Part shown: positions 1-11,798 of the stretch, in pieces | Numbering within the stretch: the first letter of the stretch is position 1 | Layout: each line of letters begins with the position of its first letter | Assembly (NCBI RefSeq): GCF_003731635.1 | Contig: NZ_RCUA01000019.1 | Coordinates: forward strand, 1 to 54,277 | Direction of reading: 5' to 3' | DNA length: 54,277 bases | Source of the DNA: Marisediminitalea oceani | GTDB lineage: Bacteria; Pseudomonadota; Gammaproteobacteria; Enterobacterales; Alteromonadaceae | The notes under the pieces: model-generated | Told to the model about the DNA's origin: nothing | The model's database searches: none | What the model saw: only the letters and a program-made list of their open reading frames with translations | Position numbers and translations under genes: made by a program

Positions 1-1209
1 AAAAAGGTGTTCAAAGCGAAAGGCGCGGCCGGAACAGATGGGCAGAGCCTGAGCGAGTTCGCCTCGAATCTGGATGATAATCTTGAGCAATTACGCCTCG
101 AACTCGAAACCAAACGCTATACCCCTCAACCGGTCAGGCGGGTGGAAATCCCGAAAGAAGGGGGGGGAGTACGGTTACTGGGGATCCCATCAGTACGGGA
201 TAGAGTCGTTCAACAAAGTTTGACTGATATCCTGAGTCCCATTTTCGAAGAGCAGTTCCATCCATCAAGCTTTGGTTATCGACCGGGGCGGAGCTGTCAT
301 GATGCCATCAATAAAGCCACAATGTTCATCCGTCGATATGAGCGACGACACGTGGTGGATATGGATCTGTCGAAGTGCTTCGATAAGCTGGACCATAGGC
401 TTATCCTGAAAAGCATCAAAAGACGGGTACGAGATGGTAGCGTGCTGAACTTAATCAGTCAGTTCTTAACAAGTGGGGTAATGGTTGATGGGCATTGGCA
501 GCAGACAGAGGCAGGTAGTCCGCAAGGTGGGGTAATCAGCCCATTGATAGCGAACATCTATCTGGATGCGTTTGATGAGGAGATGAAACAGCGTGGCCAC
601 CGCATAGTGCGTTACGCTGATGACATTCTTATCTTGTGTCGGAGTGGTTCAGCGGCAGAGAATGCGCAGCGACAAGCGACACAAATCCTTGAAGGTAAAC
701 TGAAGCTGACAGTGAACACAGAGAAAACCCATATCACGCACAGTGATGCGGGAGTCAGGTTCCTTGGCGTGGAAATCGGGACAAAACATACCCGAATTCA
801 AGCGAAGAAACTGGCGGCGTTCAGAAGGAAGCTAAAGCAGATGACAAAACGCAATGGAGGAAAACCGTTGCAAAGTGTCATCAATGGACTGAACCCATTG
901 CTAAGAGGGTTTAGCCAGTACTTCAGGATTGCCGATGCTAGCAGGGCATTCAAACAAATTGCGAGTTGGCTAAGACGCAGACTGCGAAGCGTTCAACTTA
1001 AGTTATGGAAGAAGGCGAGCCGCCTGCATCGCTGGCTACGACAGCGAGGATACAAAGGCAAGTTCATCTGCATGAACATGACGAGTTGGCGAAGCGCAAG
1101 AAGCCCGTTAGCAAGCTACGCGATGCCAAACAGCTGGTTCAACGAACTAGGACTGGTGAATCTGGGAGATGTTAGAACGGGGAATGTGCCCAGCATTTAC
1201 GCTGGATAA
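1..1209 (+). CDS. ltrA: Group II intron reverse transcriptase/maturase, 5'-truncated by window edge
   Basis: This multifunctional protein splices its host intron RNA and reverse-transcribes it during retrohoming. The visible 402 codons begin inside RT block 0/1 (KGAAGTDGQS), so only about 30 N-terminal residues are probably missing. Visible motifs in order are RDRVVQQ, FGYRPGRSCHDA, the first catalytic Asp region (VVDMDLSKCFD), GSPQGGVISPLIAN, the YADD active site (codons 613-624), and GVRFLG. The C-terminal maturase domain X follows (LNPLLRGFSQYF, then YAMPNSWFNELGL). No H-N-H endonuclease motif follows domain X; the protein ends in IYAG. It is therefore an endonuclease-less type, which usually relies on replication forks for priming. 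The frame is intact, so the element may be active. Confidence 0.93.
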   Translation, partial: KKVFKAKGAAGTDGQSLSEFASNLDDNLEQLRLELETKRYTPQPVRRVEIPKEGGGVRLLGIPSVRDRVVQQSLTDILSPIFEEQFHPSSFGYRPGRSCHDAINKATMFIRRYERRHVVDMDLSKCFDKLDHRLILKSIKRRVRDGSVLNLISQFLTSGVMVDGHWQQTEAGSPQGGVISPLIANIYLDAFDEEMKQRGHRIVRYADDILILCRSGSAAENAQRQATQILEGKLKLTVNTEKTHITHSDAGVRFLGVEIGTKHTRIQAKKLAAFRRKLKQMTKRNGGKPLQSVINGLNPLLRGFSQYFRIADASRAFKQIASWLRRRLRSVQLKLWKKASRLHRWLRQRGYKGKFICMNMTSWRSARSPLASYAMPNSWFNELGLVNLGDVRTGNVPSIYAG

Positions 1210-1219
1210 ACCAGTACAT

Positions 1220-1290
1220 GAGCCGTATACGAGGTCCGTACGTACGGTTCTGTGAGAGGGATGAGGCGGAGACGCCTCACCCTACTCGAT
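1220..1290 (+). ncRNA. Group II intron RNA domains V and VI
   Basis: Domain V spans about 1220-1250. GAGCCGTA pairs with TACGGTTC to form the lower helix, the AGC catalytic triad lies in its 5' strand, and a short upper stem (ACG/CGT) closes a small loop. Domain VI follows (about 1253-1288): TGAGGCG pairs with CGCCTCA and GGG with CCC, with unpaired A residues near the base as branch-point candidates. The exact limits and the branch adenosine are inferred. Confidence 0.8.
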
Positions 1291-1366
1291 ATTGGTCGAA
1301 AAACTTCGCTCACTCATTCTCAATCCGATTCCTATAAGCATCCGGACATAAGTTCTGCAATGTAAG

Positions 1367-2398
1367 TCAATCTAACATCGCCAGACGCTTGGTAGCGCGC
1401 CTAACCAAAGCCTCGTCATTTGCATGTGCTATCGCCTGATTCAGGCGCTGAACGGCTAACTGGCTATTTTCTTGTTGCGCAATATCCAGTAATAACACGG
1501 CGATTTCGACATTCTGACTGGTGGGCAACTTATAGGTTGCAAGTAATCGGTTAAGGGCTTGCTCACCCGGTTTTACAGCCAATCCGTGTTCCTGACTAAA
1601 CAACGCTACCTGATAACAAGCATTGATCCATTTCACTTCCCGGTACCAGCTTTGCACCGGAGGGTACTCACAGGCCTGCGCAAACGTTTGTTGTGCCTGG
1701 GCCAGATTATCTATTGTCCAGTAATACTGCGCCACACGTTCGAGCACGACAAAGTCGTCGTGAAATTCTTCCACAGCCGCTTTAGCTGCGACAACGCCAC
1801 TTTGCTGATCGTCAGTATTTTGTGCGTAGTTCAGTTTGGCGATATAGCCCCACTTTTGCTCCAGAGCGATGGCTTTGTCGGTTAAGGTTTTTTGTAAGGA
1901 CGCATCGGCACCATAACTACTTCCGTGCGCAGAGGCCCCGGCTCGTAGGGCTACATATTCAGCATTGTCAGGACCGACTTCTCCGGCGCGTAACTTAGCC
2001 TGCACACCTTTCTTATAAAACCCGAACTTAGAGAAAATTCCCGCCTGATGGCCAAGGTCGCGCCAGGCATCGGCGGCAAATGCGAAGGTATCGGGATTAT
2101 CCGCAAAACGAGACTCAAAACTAAGCAACAGCCTCTCCGCTGCATCGTTATCCTCCAGTTCGATTTGTAGCATGATAGCCAGCTTACTTAACTGATGATT
2201 ACCATCTTTTATCCCTTCCTGTTCGGCTAGCAGCTTTGTGGCAGGGCTGGTATCCCCTTGTACTAAATGGTGAAATGCGGCATTAATTTGTTCATTTAAT
2301 CCCTCATTCTCCACAGCGTTGTTGGCATAACTGACTATACAAAATACTAGTCCACTTATTAATAATACTGTTCTTTTGGCTGTCCTGATGCTACCCAC
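1367..2398 (-). CDS. Exported tetratricopeptide-like protein of unknown function
   Basis: I chose a GTG start at 2398 because GGAG (2404-2407) lies five bases upstream; a longer frame to 2440 lacks this. The 343-residue product begins with basic residues, then a hydrophobic segment (TVLLISGLVFCIVSY), and a plausible signal-peptidase site after YANN. It is therefore probably exported. The rest is helical and Ala/Gln-rich, with repeated blocks such as GHQAGIFSKFGFYKKGVQAK and NLAQAQQTFAQACEYP that resemble degenerate TPR units. I do not recognise a named family. It lies between the intron and recR, on the strand opposite to recR, where dnaX-ybaB would be expected in many gammaproteobacteria. 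Confidence 0.6.
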   Translation of the reverse strand: MGSIRTAKRTVLLISGLVFCIVSYANNAVENEGLNEQINAAFHHLVQGDTSPATKLLAEQEGIKDGNHQLSKLAIMLQIELEDNDAAERLLLSFESRFADNPDTFAFAADAWRDLGHQAGIFSKFGFYKKGVQAKLRAGEVGPDNAEYVALRAGASAHGSSYGADASLQKTLTDKAIALEQKWGYIAKLNYAQNTDDQQSGVVAAKAAVEEFHDDFVVLERVAQYYWTIDNLAQAQQTFAQACEYPPVQSWYREVKWINACYQVALFSQEHGLAVKPGEQALNRLLATYKLPTSQNVEIAVLLLDIAQQENSQLAVQRLNQAIAHANDEALVRRATKRLAMLD

Positions 2399-2634
2399 AT
2401 GAGCTCCAAATTTTGTCTGGTCCCGGATAACGCAGAACATAATGCGCAGTTAGAAAATTGTCAGGCAATGCATGATGAAGCCAGTGTATTTGATGATGAA
2501 CGGATAAATAACGGAGAGTTAAACTGCTTAAGAGCTAATCTTGTTTCACTGCGAGAGACAGCCTTAAACTTTGCCAAAGTAACAGCCTGGTTAACGTGTA
2601 AGTTTTATCCCTCTGAATACACCGATGCAAAAGG

Positions 2635-2663
2635 TTTACGCTTAAAATAGGGTCTTGTATAGT
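2635..2663 (+). promoter_or_regulatory. Putative sigma70 promoter for recR
   Basis: TTTACG (2635-2640) and TATAGT (2658-2663) are separated by 17 bases and lie about 105 bases before recR. They match the -35 and -10 consensus at 4/6 and 5/6. The rest of the 2399-2769 gap shows no convincing gene, repeat or RNA. Short open frames there have no ribosome binding site or family resemblance. Confidence 0.35.
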
Positions 2664-2769
2664 GTCGGTCAAAACCAAGTAGATGAAGTAGCCGCAGAGC
2701 ATATTATTTATTGCCGCTTCATTAATCACCAATGCCTTATCAGGCTTCCAATTGTGTTGTAACACTATT

Positions 2770-3369
2770 ATGAAATACAGTCCTTTACTGGCAGAGTTAA
2801 TCGATAGCCTGACCTGCTTACCGGGTGTGGGCAATAAAACAGCCCAACGCATGGCGTTTCAGTTACTTGAGCGTAACCGTGAAGGCGGTAGAACGCTCAG
2901 CGCGGCTCTGCACAACGCCATGGAGCATATCGGTCATTGCAAACAGTGCCGTAATTTTTCTGAGAATGAGTTGTGCGAAATCTGTCAGCATCCCCAACGC
3001 AGCGACAGTCAGCAGCTTTGCGTAGTGGAGAGCCCACAGGACGTGATGGCCATCGAACAAACCATGGCGTACAAAGGCACGTACTTTGTATTAATGGGCC
3101 ACCTGTCGCCCATTGATGGCATCGGCCCTGCCGAAATTGGTCTGGATATTCTCGAAAAACAAATTACCGAGGGCCAATACGCCGAAGTCATTCTGGCTAC
3201 TAACCCTACAGTGGAAGGCGAGGCCACAGCCCATTATATTGGTCAGCTGTGTCAGAAGCACAATGTTTCGGCCAGCCGAATTGCTCATGGTGTGCCGATT
3301 GGCGGAGAGCTTGAATACATAGACGGCAATACACTCACCCATGCATTTTCAGGTCGACGGTCACTCTGA
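2770..3369 (+). CDS. recR: Recombination mediator protein RecR
   Basis: RecR works with RecF and RecO to load RecA at gapped DNA. The 199-residue product matches the family's usual length (about 200). It shows the helix-hairpin-helix ([11 protein letters not shown], residues 17-27), a four-Cys zinc finger (C57, C60, C69, C72) and a Toprim domain beginning at CVVESPQD. The ATG at 2770 gives the typical MKYSPLL start; an upstream ATG at 2752 would add six atypical residues. No clear Shine-Dalgarno is present. recR is followed by htpG and adk, as in E. coli, but dnaX and ybaB are absent upstream. Confidence 0.95.
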   Translation: MKYSPLLAELIDSLTCLPGVGNKTAQRMAFQLLERNREGGRTLSAALHNAMEHIGHCKQCRNFSENELCEICQHPQRSDSQQLCVVESPQDVMAIEQTMAYKGTYFVLMGHLSPIDGIGPAEIGLDILEKQITEGQYAEVILATNPTVEGEATAHYIGQLCQKHNVSASRIAHGVPIGGELEYIDGNTLTHAFSGRRSL

Positions 3370-3379
3370 GTACCGTCGA
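3354..3379 (+). other. Perfect hairpin spanning the recR stop codon
   Basis: TCGACGGT (3354-3361) and ACCGTCGA (3372-3379) form a perfect 8-bp stem. An inner ACT/AGT pair is possible, and the recR TGA lies in the loop. There is no T-run after it, so it is not a standard intrinsic terminator. It could stabilise the recR mRNA end or cause pausing. Confidence 0.5.
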
Positions 3380-3449
3380 AACCCATTCCGGTAAGCCATT
3401 TTATGGCCAGCACTTTGCTACCCAACCAACAATTTTTTGTATTTTACCG

Positions 3450-3475
3450 TTGAATTCTTTGTCCTGAGACCTCAC
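3450..3475 (+). promoter_or_regulatory. Weak candidate heat-shock (sigma32-like) promoter of htpG
   Basis: TTGAAT (3450-3455), 14 bases, then CCTCAC (3470-3475) resembles the sigma32 pattern TTGAAA-N11-16-CCCCAT. It lies about 45 bases before the htpG start. HtpG is a known heat-shock gene, but the -10 match is only partial. Confidence 0.3.
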
Positions 3476-3520
3476 TTGTCTTGTTGAAAAATAATTAAAC
3501 TGACTAGGAGACTCTGGTTT

Positions 3521-5443
3521 ATGGCTGAAGTGGCCCATCAAGAAACTCATGGCTTTCAAACAGAAGTAAAACAACTTCTGCATTTGATGATCCATTCTCT
3601 TTATTCAAACAAGGAAATCTTTTTACGCGAGTTAGTATCTAACGCAGCAGATGCCGCTGATAAACTTCGTTTTAAGGCGCTGGAAAATGATAGCCTGTAC
3701 GAAAATGATGGTGATCTGTGCGTTAAACTGAGCGTTGATAAAGAAGCGGGTACCATCACCATTAGCGATAACGGTATTGGTATGAGCCGCGACGACGTAA
3801 TTGCCAACCTCGGTACTATTGCAAAGTCGGGCACCGCAGACTTTTTCAGCAAACTGTCTGGTGATAAAGCCAAGGATTCCCAGCTGATTGGTCAGTTTGG
3901 TGTTGGTTTTTACTCTGCGTTTATCGTTGCTGACAAAGTCGTCGTTCGCACCCGCGCTGCAGGCGAGTCTGCTGATCAGGGCGTAGAGTGGATTTCTGAG
4001 GGTGAAGGCGAATTCACCGTAGGTGATATAGAAAAGGCCGATCGCGGTACAGAGATTACGCTTTATCTGCGCGACGATGAAAAAGAATTCGCCGATGATT
4101 GGCGTTTGCGTTCGATCATCAGCAAATACTCCGATCACATCAGTATTCCTGTGCGCATGTGGAAAGCGCCGGTAGAAGAGCAGGAAGGACCAGACGGAGA
4201 GAAGATCCCGGCCCAGCCAGGCGAATGGGAAACCGTTAATAAAGCCACTGCATTGTGGACTCGCGACAAGTCAGAAATTAGCGATGAAGAATACATTGAG
4301 TTCTATCGCCATGTTTCTCACGACTTTGCCGAGCCGATGAGCTGGGCACATAACAAGGTGGAAGGTAAAACCGAATACACCAGCTTGTTATATATCCCAA
4401 GCAAAGCCCCGTTTGACTTATGGAACCGTGAGCAAACCCACGGCCTGAAGCTTTATGTTCAACGCGTGTTCATTATGGATGACGCTGAGCAGTTTATGCC
4501 TACTTATCTGCGCTTCGTAAAAGGCTTGCTCGACTCCAACGATCTGCCGCTCAACGTATCCCGTGAAATTTTGCAGGATAACAAGATCACCCAGTCACTG
4601 CGCACGGGTTGCACCAAGCGTGTACTGCAAATGCTGGAGCGTATGGCGAAAAATGACGCCGAAAAATACCAGTCGTTCTGGAACGAGTTTGGTAACGTGC
4701 TGAAAGAAGGTCCGGCGGAAGACTTCTCCAACAAAGAGAAAGTAGCTGGCCTGTTGCGTTTTGCCTCAACTCACAACGACAGCAGTGACCAAACGGTATC
4801 TCTGGCTGACTATATTTCTCGTATGAAAGAAGGTCAGGATAAGATTTACTATGTGACTGCCGACAGTTACCAGGCGGCCAAAAACAGTCCTCACCTGGAA
4901 ATCTTTAAGAAGAAAGGCATTGAAGTACTGTTGATGGGCGAGCGCATTGACGAGTGGTTAATGCAACATCTGACCGAGTTTGATGGTAAGCAGCTGAAGT
5001 CGATTGCCCGTGGCGATCTGGATTTAGATGATCTGGAAGACGAAGAAAGCAAGAAAGCTCACGAAGAAGCCGAAAAGCAGGTAGAAGGTGTGCTTGAGCG
5101 CGCTAAAACCGCGCTGGGCGACAAAGTTATCGACGTTAAATTCACTCACCGTTTAACCGACTCACCAGCGGTAATCGTGGCTGACGACAACGGCATGACT
5201 ACGCAAATGATGAAGCTGATGGAAGCCGCTGGTCAGCCAGTGCCTGAAGTGAAATATCACTTTGAACTCAACCCTGAACATCAGTTAGTGAAGTTACTGG
5301 CCGACGTACAGGACGAAACGGTATTTAAGAGCTGGACAGAAGTATTGTTTGATCAGGCGGCACTTTCTGAGCAGGGTAGTCTTAAAGACCCGGCGACTTT
5401 CGTACGCAACCTGAATGGCTTACTGATGAGTCTTTCTAAGTAA
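3521..5443 (+). CDS. htpG: Molecular chaperone HtpG (bacterial Hsp90)
   Basis: HtpG is a cytoplasmic ATP-dependent dimeric chaperone that remodels client proteins with DnaK. The 640-residue length is close to the family norm. The N-terminal GHKL ATPase shows ELVSNAADA (E37 catalytic, N41 Mg-binding), SDNGIGM, GTIAKSG and the lid/glycine motif [12 protein letters not shown]. The middle domain carries [11 protein letters not shown], including the conserved Arg. The C-terminal dimerisation region ends in SLSK. AGGAG at 3506-3510 lies 10 bases before the ATG. A strong terminator follows, so adk has its own promoter. Confidence 0.97.
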   Translation: MAEVAHQETHGFQTEVKQLLHLMIHSLYSNKEIFLRELVSNAADAADKLRFKALENDSLYENDGDLCVKLSVDKEAGTITISDNGIGMSRDDVIANLGTIAKSGTADFFSKLSGDKAKDSQLIGQFGVGFYSAFIVADKVVVRTRAAGESADQGVEWISEGEGEFTVGDIEKADRGTEITLYLRDDEKEFADDWRLRSIISKYSDHISIPVRMWKAPVEEQEGPDGEKIPAQPGEWETVNKATALWTRDKSEISDEEYIEFYRHVSHDFAEPMSWAHNKVEGKTEYTSLLYIPSKAPFDLWNREQTHGLKLYVQRVFIMDDAEQFMPTYLRFVKGLLDSNDLPLNVSREILQDNKITQSLRTGCTKRVLQMLERMAKNDAEKYQSFWNEFGNVLKEGPAEDFSNKEKVAGLLRFASTHNDSSDQTVSLADYISRMKEGQDKIYYVTADSYQAAKNSPHLEIFKKKGIEVLLMGERIDEWLMQHLTEFDGKQLKSIARGDLDLDDLEDEESKKAHEEAEKQVEGVLERAKTALGDKVIDVKFTHRLTDSPAVIVADDNGMTTQMMKLMEAAGQPVPEVKYHFELNPEHQLVKLLADVQDETVFKSWTEVLFDQAALSEQGSLKDPATFVRNLNGLLMSLSK

Positions 5444-5464
5444 GTCAGCAGCAAAGCACTGAAT

Positions 5465-5497
5465 AAAACGGGCAGGTTTTTACCTGCCCGTTTTTTT
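5465..5497 (+). terminator. Rho-independent terminator of htpG
   Basis: ACGGGCAGGT and ACCTGCCCGT form a 10-bp stem with a short T loop, followed by a run of seven T. It lies 22 bases after the htpG stop. Confidence 0.93.
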
Positions 5498-6495
<998 letters not shown>

Positions 6496-6515
6496 TCCGG
6501 CCTCTTGCAGAATTG

Positions 6516-6545
6516 AAAAGCCGCTGATTTACAGCGGCTTTTTTG
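6516..6545 (+). terminator. Rho-independent terminator of adk
   Basis: AAGCCGCTG and CAGCGGCTT pair around a short ATTTA loop, followed by TTTTTTG. It lies about 20 bases after the adk stop. Confidence 0.92.
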
Positions 6546-6648
6546 TTTTCCGTTGTTGCTAACCAACGAACATCACAATCATTGCTTTACCCTTCACCCA
6601 TTTCACTGTCACAATAACCGCCTCTAACGTGAAGATAGTAGTGAAAAG

Positions 6649-7053
6649 ATGATCGTACTTCCGGTTACTGCTTTTTATGCCAGTATTCTGGCATTTATCT
6701 ATTTGTATATTACCGCGTTGGTGATTATTCACCGGCGTAGCAATCGTATTGGCGTGGGTGACGGCGGCGACGAAGTACTGCAGCGTCTGGTTCGGGTTCA
6801 CGGTAACTTTGCTGAATATGTGCCGCTCACGTTACTGCTGCTGGCCATCCTGGAAATCAGCACGGAAATTCCCTGGCTGATTCATCTATTCGGCGCATCC
6901 CTGGTCATTGGCCGTGTATTGCATGCATACGGTTTGCGTCACTCTGTGGGCGCAACCTGGCAACGAGTCGCAGGCATGATGTTAACCCTGATGTCGTTGT
7001 TCGGCCTGGCCAGCGCTAATCTGACACTTATTTACTGGTTACCGTTTTTATGA
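6649..7053 (+). CDS. MAPEG family membrane protein
   Basis: The 134-residue product has about four hydrophobic helices (residues 4-28, 58-75, 80-95 and 108-130). It also has the MAPEG-type signature: RSNRIGVGDGG between helices 1 and 2, then LVRVHGNFAEYVPL and VIGRVLHAYGL. Relatives (YecN-like proteins) belong to the microsomal glutathione transferase/leukotriene synthase superfamily, but bacterial members mostly have no assigned substrate. The stop overlaps the next ATG (ATGA at 7050-7053), so the downstream PLP enzyme is probably translationally coupled. The start at 6649 follows a weak GTGAAAAG sequence. Confidence 0.85.
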   Translation: MIVLPVTAFYASILAFIYLYITALVIIHRRSNRIGVGDGGDEVLQRLVRVHGNFAEYVPLTLLLLAILEISTEIPWLIHLFGASLVIGRVLHAYGLRHSVGATWQRVAGMMLTLMSLFGLASANLTLIYWLPFL

Positions 7054-8183
7054 ACTCGTTAGCACAACTTATCACGCCAGCGTGCCTGCTCGACCTGATT
7101 AAGTTCCGCCGCAATTGCCAGCGAATGCAGGCCGTCGCGGATAGTGAACAACTTACGCTTCGTCCGCACGTTAAAACCCTTAAATCACTGCAGGCGGCAG
7201 AATATTACGCACCAGCCTCAGGCCCCATCACGGTGTCAACATTGGCAGAAGCGGCTACTTTTGCCAGCGCCGGTTATACCGATATTCTCTACGCAGTGGG
7301 GCTGTCTCCCAACAAATTCGGCCAGTTAGCCGCCATTCAACGACTGGCGCCGGATTTCACGGTGATAGCTGACAGTCTGGCTGCGGTGAATGCATTAACC
7401 GATTACGCCGGTGAATTAGAGCTACCTTTATCGGTGATGCTGGAAGTGGATGTGGACGATCATCGCGCCGGCTTATTACCTCAGTCCGACGAGTTGATTA
7501 CTTGCGCCAGAGCTTTATCAGCAGATCCGAATATTTACTTTCGAGGCATCATGACTCATGCCGGGGCCTCCTACGATTGTGACACCAAAGCTTCGCAACA
7601 GGCGATGGGGCAACAAGAGTGTGAACGTATTGCCAACGCTGCAGCTAACCTGTTGGCAGCGGGAATACCCTGTGAGCTGGTTTCGGCAGGTTCAACCCCC
7701 ACGGCTTTAGCCGGCATAAAGCACACTGGTATCAATGAACTTCGGGCCGGTGTCTATGCCACATTTGATTGTGTCATGGCCGGTCTTGGGGTGTGTGAAA
7801 CTGATGATATTGCTCTGTCTGTGCTCACATCCGTAATCGGCCACCAGGTCGATAAAAACTGGGTGATTGTTGATGCTGGCTGGATGGCCTTGTCGCGGGA
7901 TAAGGGCACGGCATCACAGCAGCAGGACTGTGGTTATGGACTGGTGTGCGATGAGAACGGCAAGCTACTGGATGGCTGGTACGTAAGTGCCACCAATCAG
8001 GAACACGGCATTATCAGCCATCGCGATAACCTTACACCGCCTGAGTCTGTGTTTGGTTATGGCCGTTTACTGCGTATTTTACCGATTCATGCCTGTGCCA
8101 CGGCAGCTCAGTATTCTCAATACCAGGTCATTGGTGATGACGGCGACATTTCGGCAATTTGGTCGCGGGTAAACGGCTGGTAG
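7050..8183 (+). CDS. DSD1-family PLP-dependent enzyme (D-threonine aldolase / D-serine dehydratase-like)
   Basis: This is a fold-type III PLP enzyme acting on D-amino acids, either by retro-aldol cleavage of D-3-hydroxy amino acids or by dehydration of D-serine. The PLP lysine is K42 in RPHVKTLKS, within the alanine-racemase-like barrel. LVSAGSTPTA is a phosphate-binding loop, and the C-terminal domain contains NQEHGIISH and the metal-binding HxC pair in LPIHACATA. Its 377 residues fit the family. Substrate choice between D-threonine aldolase and D-serine dehydratase cannot be made from sequence alone. It overlaps the MAPEG gene by four bases. Confidence 0.85.
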   Translation: MNSLAQLITPACLLDLIKFRRNCQRMQAVADSEQLTLRPHVKTLKSLQAAEYYAPASGPITVSTLAEAATFASAGYTDILYAVGLSPNKFGQLAAIQRLAPDFTVIADSLAAVNALTDYAGELELPLSVMLEVDVDDHRAGLLPQSDELITCARALSADPNIYFRGIMTHAGASYDCDTKASQQAMGQQECERIANAAANLLAAGIPCELVSAGSTPTALAGIKHTGINELRAGVYATFDCVMAGLGVCETDDIALSVLTSVIGHQVDKNWVIVDAGWMALSRDKGTASQQQDCGYGLVCDENGKLLDGWYVSATNQEHGIISHRDNLTPPESVFGYGRLLRILPIHACATAAQYSQYQVIGDDGDISAIWSRVNGW

Positions 8184-8283
8184 AATGCTGGTCTGTTGAG
8201 CTGACTTCTTGCGGCCGTTAACTGGGCAAAAATCCCACATCGGTTTACACTTAAACGATGTAGTTTATGAGTTGCTGTCCTCA

Positions 8284-9000
8284 ATGAAGTTTCGCCAGCT
8301 AGTCTGTGTTTTTTGTTTATGCGTACTTAGTATTACAGGGGCTTTCGCCAACACTCCCTCACTGGTAGTGTTTACCGAAGTGTCACCACCTTATCAGTAT
8401 CAGGCGGGCGATCAGGTTAGCGGTATTGCTACTGAGCGGGTCCGCAATATCATTTCCCATGCCGGGCTTACCGCTGAATTTAAGATATACCCCTGGGCAA
8501 GGGCGATGCTAAATGTCGAACGGTCCAGTCGAGCTTTGATTTACTCCATTGCAAAAACGCCGCAGCGGGAAGGTCGTTTTCACTGGATTGCTCCGGTTGC
8601 CAGGTTTAACCTGAGCATTCTGACGCTTGCCAGACGAGAGGATATCCAGCTCGATAACCAGCTTGATCTGAATGGCTTGTCGGCAGCCGCTCAGCGAGGT
8701 GATATTGCTGAGTCATGGCTGGTTAGCAAAGGACTTGTAGAAGGTCGGGATCTGCTGGTATGCGCCGATATTCTATGTTCGTGGCAGCAGTTAAAACTTG
8801 GCACTGTCGATATCATTATCGAAGATCCAAACCTTATTGAAAGCACCGCGGAGCTGGCAGGTTTACAGGCCGGGGATATCAAGGTTGTGCAGCCCGTACC
8901 GGCACTTTCTGTTGTGGCTTATCTGGCGGCTAATGGTGATATGGAGCCGGAGATAGTGGAACGCTTGCAGGTTGCCGCCCGGGAACTCGGTTATCAGTGA
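8284..9000 (+). CDS. Periplasmic solute-binding protein, family 3 (amino-acid type)
   Basis: The chosen ATG at 8284 opens directly onto a signal peptide (MKFRQLVCVFCLCVLSITG, cleavage probably after AFA). An upstream frame to 8209 would put 25 non-signal residues in front. The 238-residue product has the two-lobe SBP_bac_3 pattern: VVFTEVSPPYQYQ, GIATERVRNII, a lobe hinge near AAAQRGDIAESWLV, and IIIEDPNLIE. No ABC permease or ATPase lies nearby, so it may be an orphan binding protein of the kind common in Alteromonadales, with unknown ligand. No strong ribosome binding site is seen. Confidence 0.72.
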   Translation: MKFRQLVCVFCLCVLSITGAFANTPSLVVFTEVSPPYQYQAGDQVSGIATERVRNIISHAGLTAEFKIYPWARAMLNVERSSRALIYSIAKTPQREGRFHWIAPVARFNLSILTLARREDIQLDNQLDLNGLSAAAQRGDIAESWLVSKGLVEGRDLLVCADILCSWQQLKLGTVDIIIEDPNLIESTAELAGLQAGDIKVVQPVPALSVVAYLAANGDMEPEIVERLQVAARELGYQ

Positions 9001-9005
9001 CGCAT

Positions 9006-9033
9006 AAAAAAGGCCACCATCAGGTAGCCTTTG
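9006..9033. terminator. Bidirectional terminator between solute-binding gene and his operon
   Basis: AAAGGC-ACC and GGT-GCCTTT pair around ATCA, with one unpaired base per strand. An A-run precedes the stem and T residues follow it, so it could serve both convergent genes. Confidence 0.7.
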
Positions 9034-9048
9034 TTCAGGTTGTGCTGA

Positions 9049-9669
9049 CTAGCCTTTATGGCGTTCTCTGAGCACGTTAACGGCATCCGATACCGACATA
9101 TCACAGGCCTGCAGCAGCACTGTTAAATGATAAAGTAAGTCAGCTGCTTCATTACGCAGTTCTTCTTTATCCATTACGGTGGCCGCCAGCGCAGTTTCAA
9201 CGCCTTCTTCACCTACTTTCTGCGCGATGCGCTTTACGCCTTTACTGTACAGTTTGGCAGTGTAGCTCGACTCCGGATCAGCCGATTTACGTGCTGCCAG
9301 TACCCGCTCCAAATCGCCTACAAAGGTGTAATCGGCAACGTCGCCATCAAACCAGCAGCTTTCTGCGCCGGTGTGGCAGGTTGGGCCATTAGGGTTGGCC
9401 AGCACCAGTAAAGAGTCGTCATCGCAATCACTGCTGACACTGACTAAATCCAGCGTGTTACCGGAGGTTTCGCCTTTTTGCCATAAGCGCTGCTTAGAGC
9501 GGCTGAAAAAGGTGACTTTACCGGTACTCAGGGTAACCTCGAGTGCTTCCGGGTTCATGTAACCCTGCATCAGTACTTTACCAGTTACCGCATCTTGCAC
9601 AATGGCGGGTAGCAGGTTATCCATTTTTTCCCAGGCTAACTGGCCCTGGGTCTCTTGAGTAATTTTCAT
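9049..9669 (-). CDS. hisIE: Bifunctional phosphoribosyl-AMP cyclohydrolase / phosphoribosyl-ATP pyrophosphatase
   Basis: HisIE carries out steps 2 and 3 of histidine synthesis. The N-terminal cyclohydrolase shows [10 protein letters not shown] and the Cys-rich metal site [11 protein letters not shown]. The C-terminal pyrophosphatase shows the MazG-like helices [10 protein letters not shown] and [10 protein letters not shown]. The ATG at 9669 gives 206 residues, near the E. coli 203, and AAGGA overlaps the hisF stop just upstream. A longer frame to 9717 runs into hisF and was not chosen. It is the last gene of the his operon. Confidence 0.96.
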   Translation of the reverse strand: MKITQETQGQLAWEKMDNLLPAIVQDAVTGKVLMQGYMNPEALEVTLSTGKVTFFSRSKQRLWQKGETSGNTLDLVSVSSDCDDDSLLVLANPNGPTCHTGAESCWFDGDVADYTFVGDLERVLAARKSADPESSYTAKLYSKGVKRIAQKVGEEGVETALAATVMDKEELRNEAADLLYHLTVLLQACDMSVSDAVNVLRERHKG

Positions 9670-9679
9670 AGTTGTTTCC

Positions 9680-11797
<2,118 letters not shown>

Positions 11798-11798
<1 letters not shown>

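Larger units (their letters stand above)
1..1290 (+). mobile_element. Group II intron, 3' portion (5' part beyond the window)
   Basis: The reverse transcriptase/maturase frame is open to the first base of the window. It is followed, after a short spacer, by RNA domains V and VI, so the element runs in from the left edge. The 3' boundary is placed at about 1290, after CTACTCGAT, because group II introns usually end in AY just after the domain VI stem. The ribozyme domains I-IV and the 5' exon junction are not in the window. The target site cannot be named from the 3' exon (ATTGGTCGAAAAAC...). The next gene (stop at 1367, minus strand) begins 77 bases downstream, so the intron interrupts no gene visible here. 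Confidence 0.85.

Noticed and set aside
2399..2650. 83-codon forward frame between the exported protein and recR
   Set aside because: No ribosome binding site, no family resemblance, and it starts antisense to the neighbouring gene's start.
3632..4138. 168-codon minus-strand frame inside htpG
   Set aside because: Antisense to a strongly conserved ATPase domain, with no start signals.
8209..8283. N-terminal extension of the solute-binding protein
   Set aside because: It would precede the signal peptide and has no ribosome binding site.
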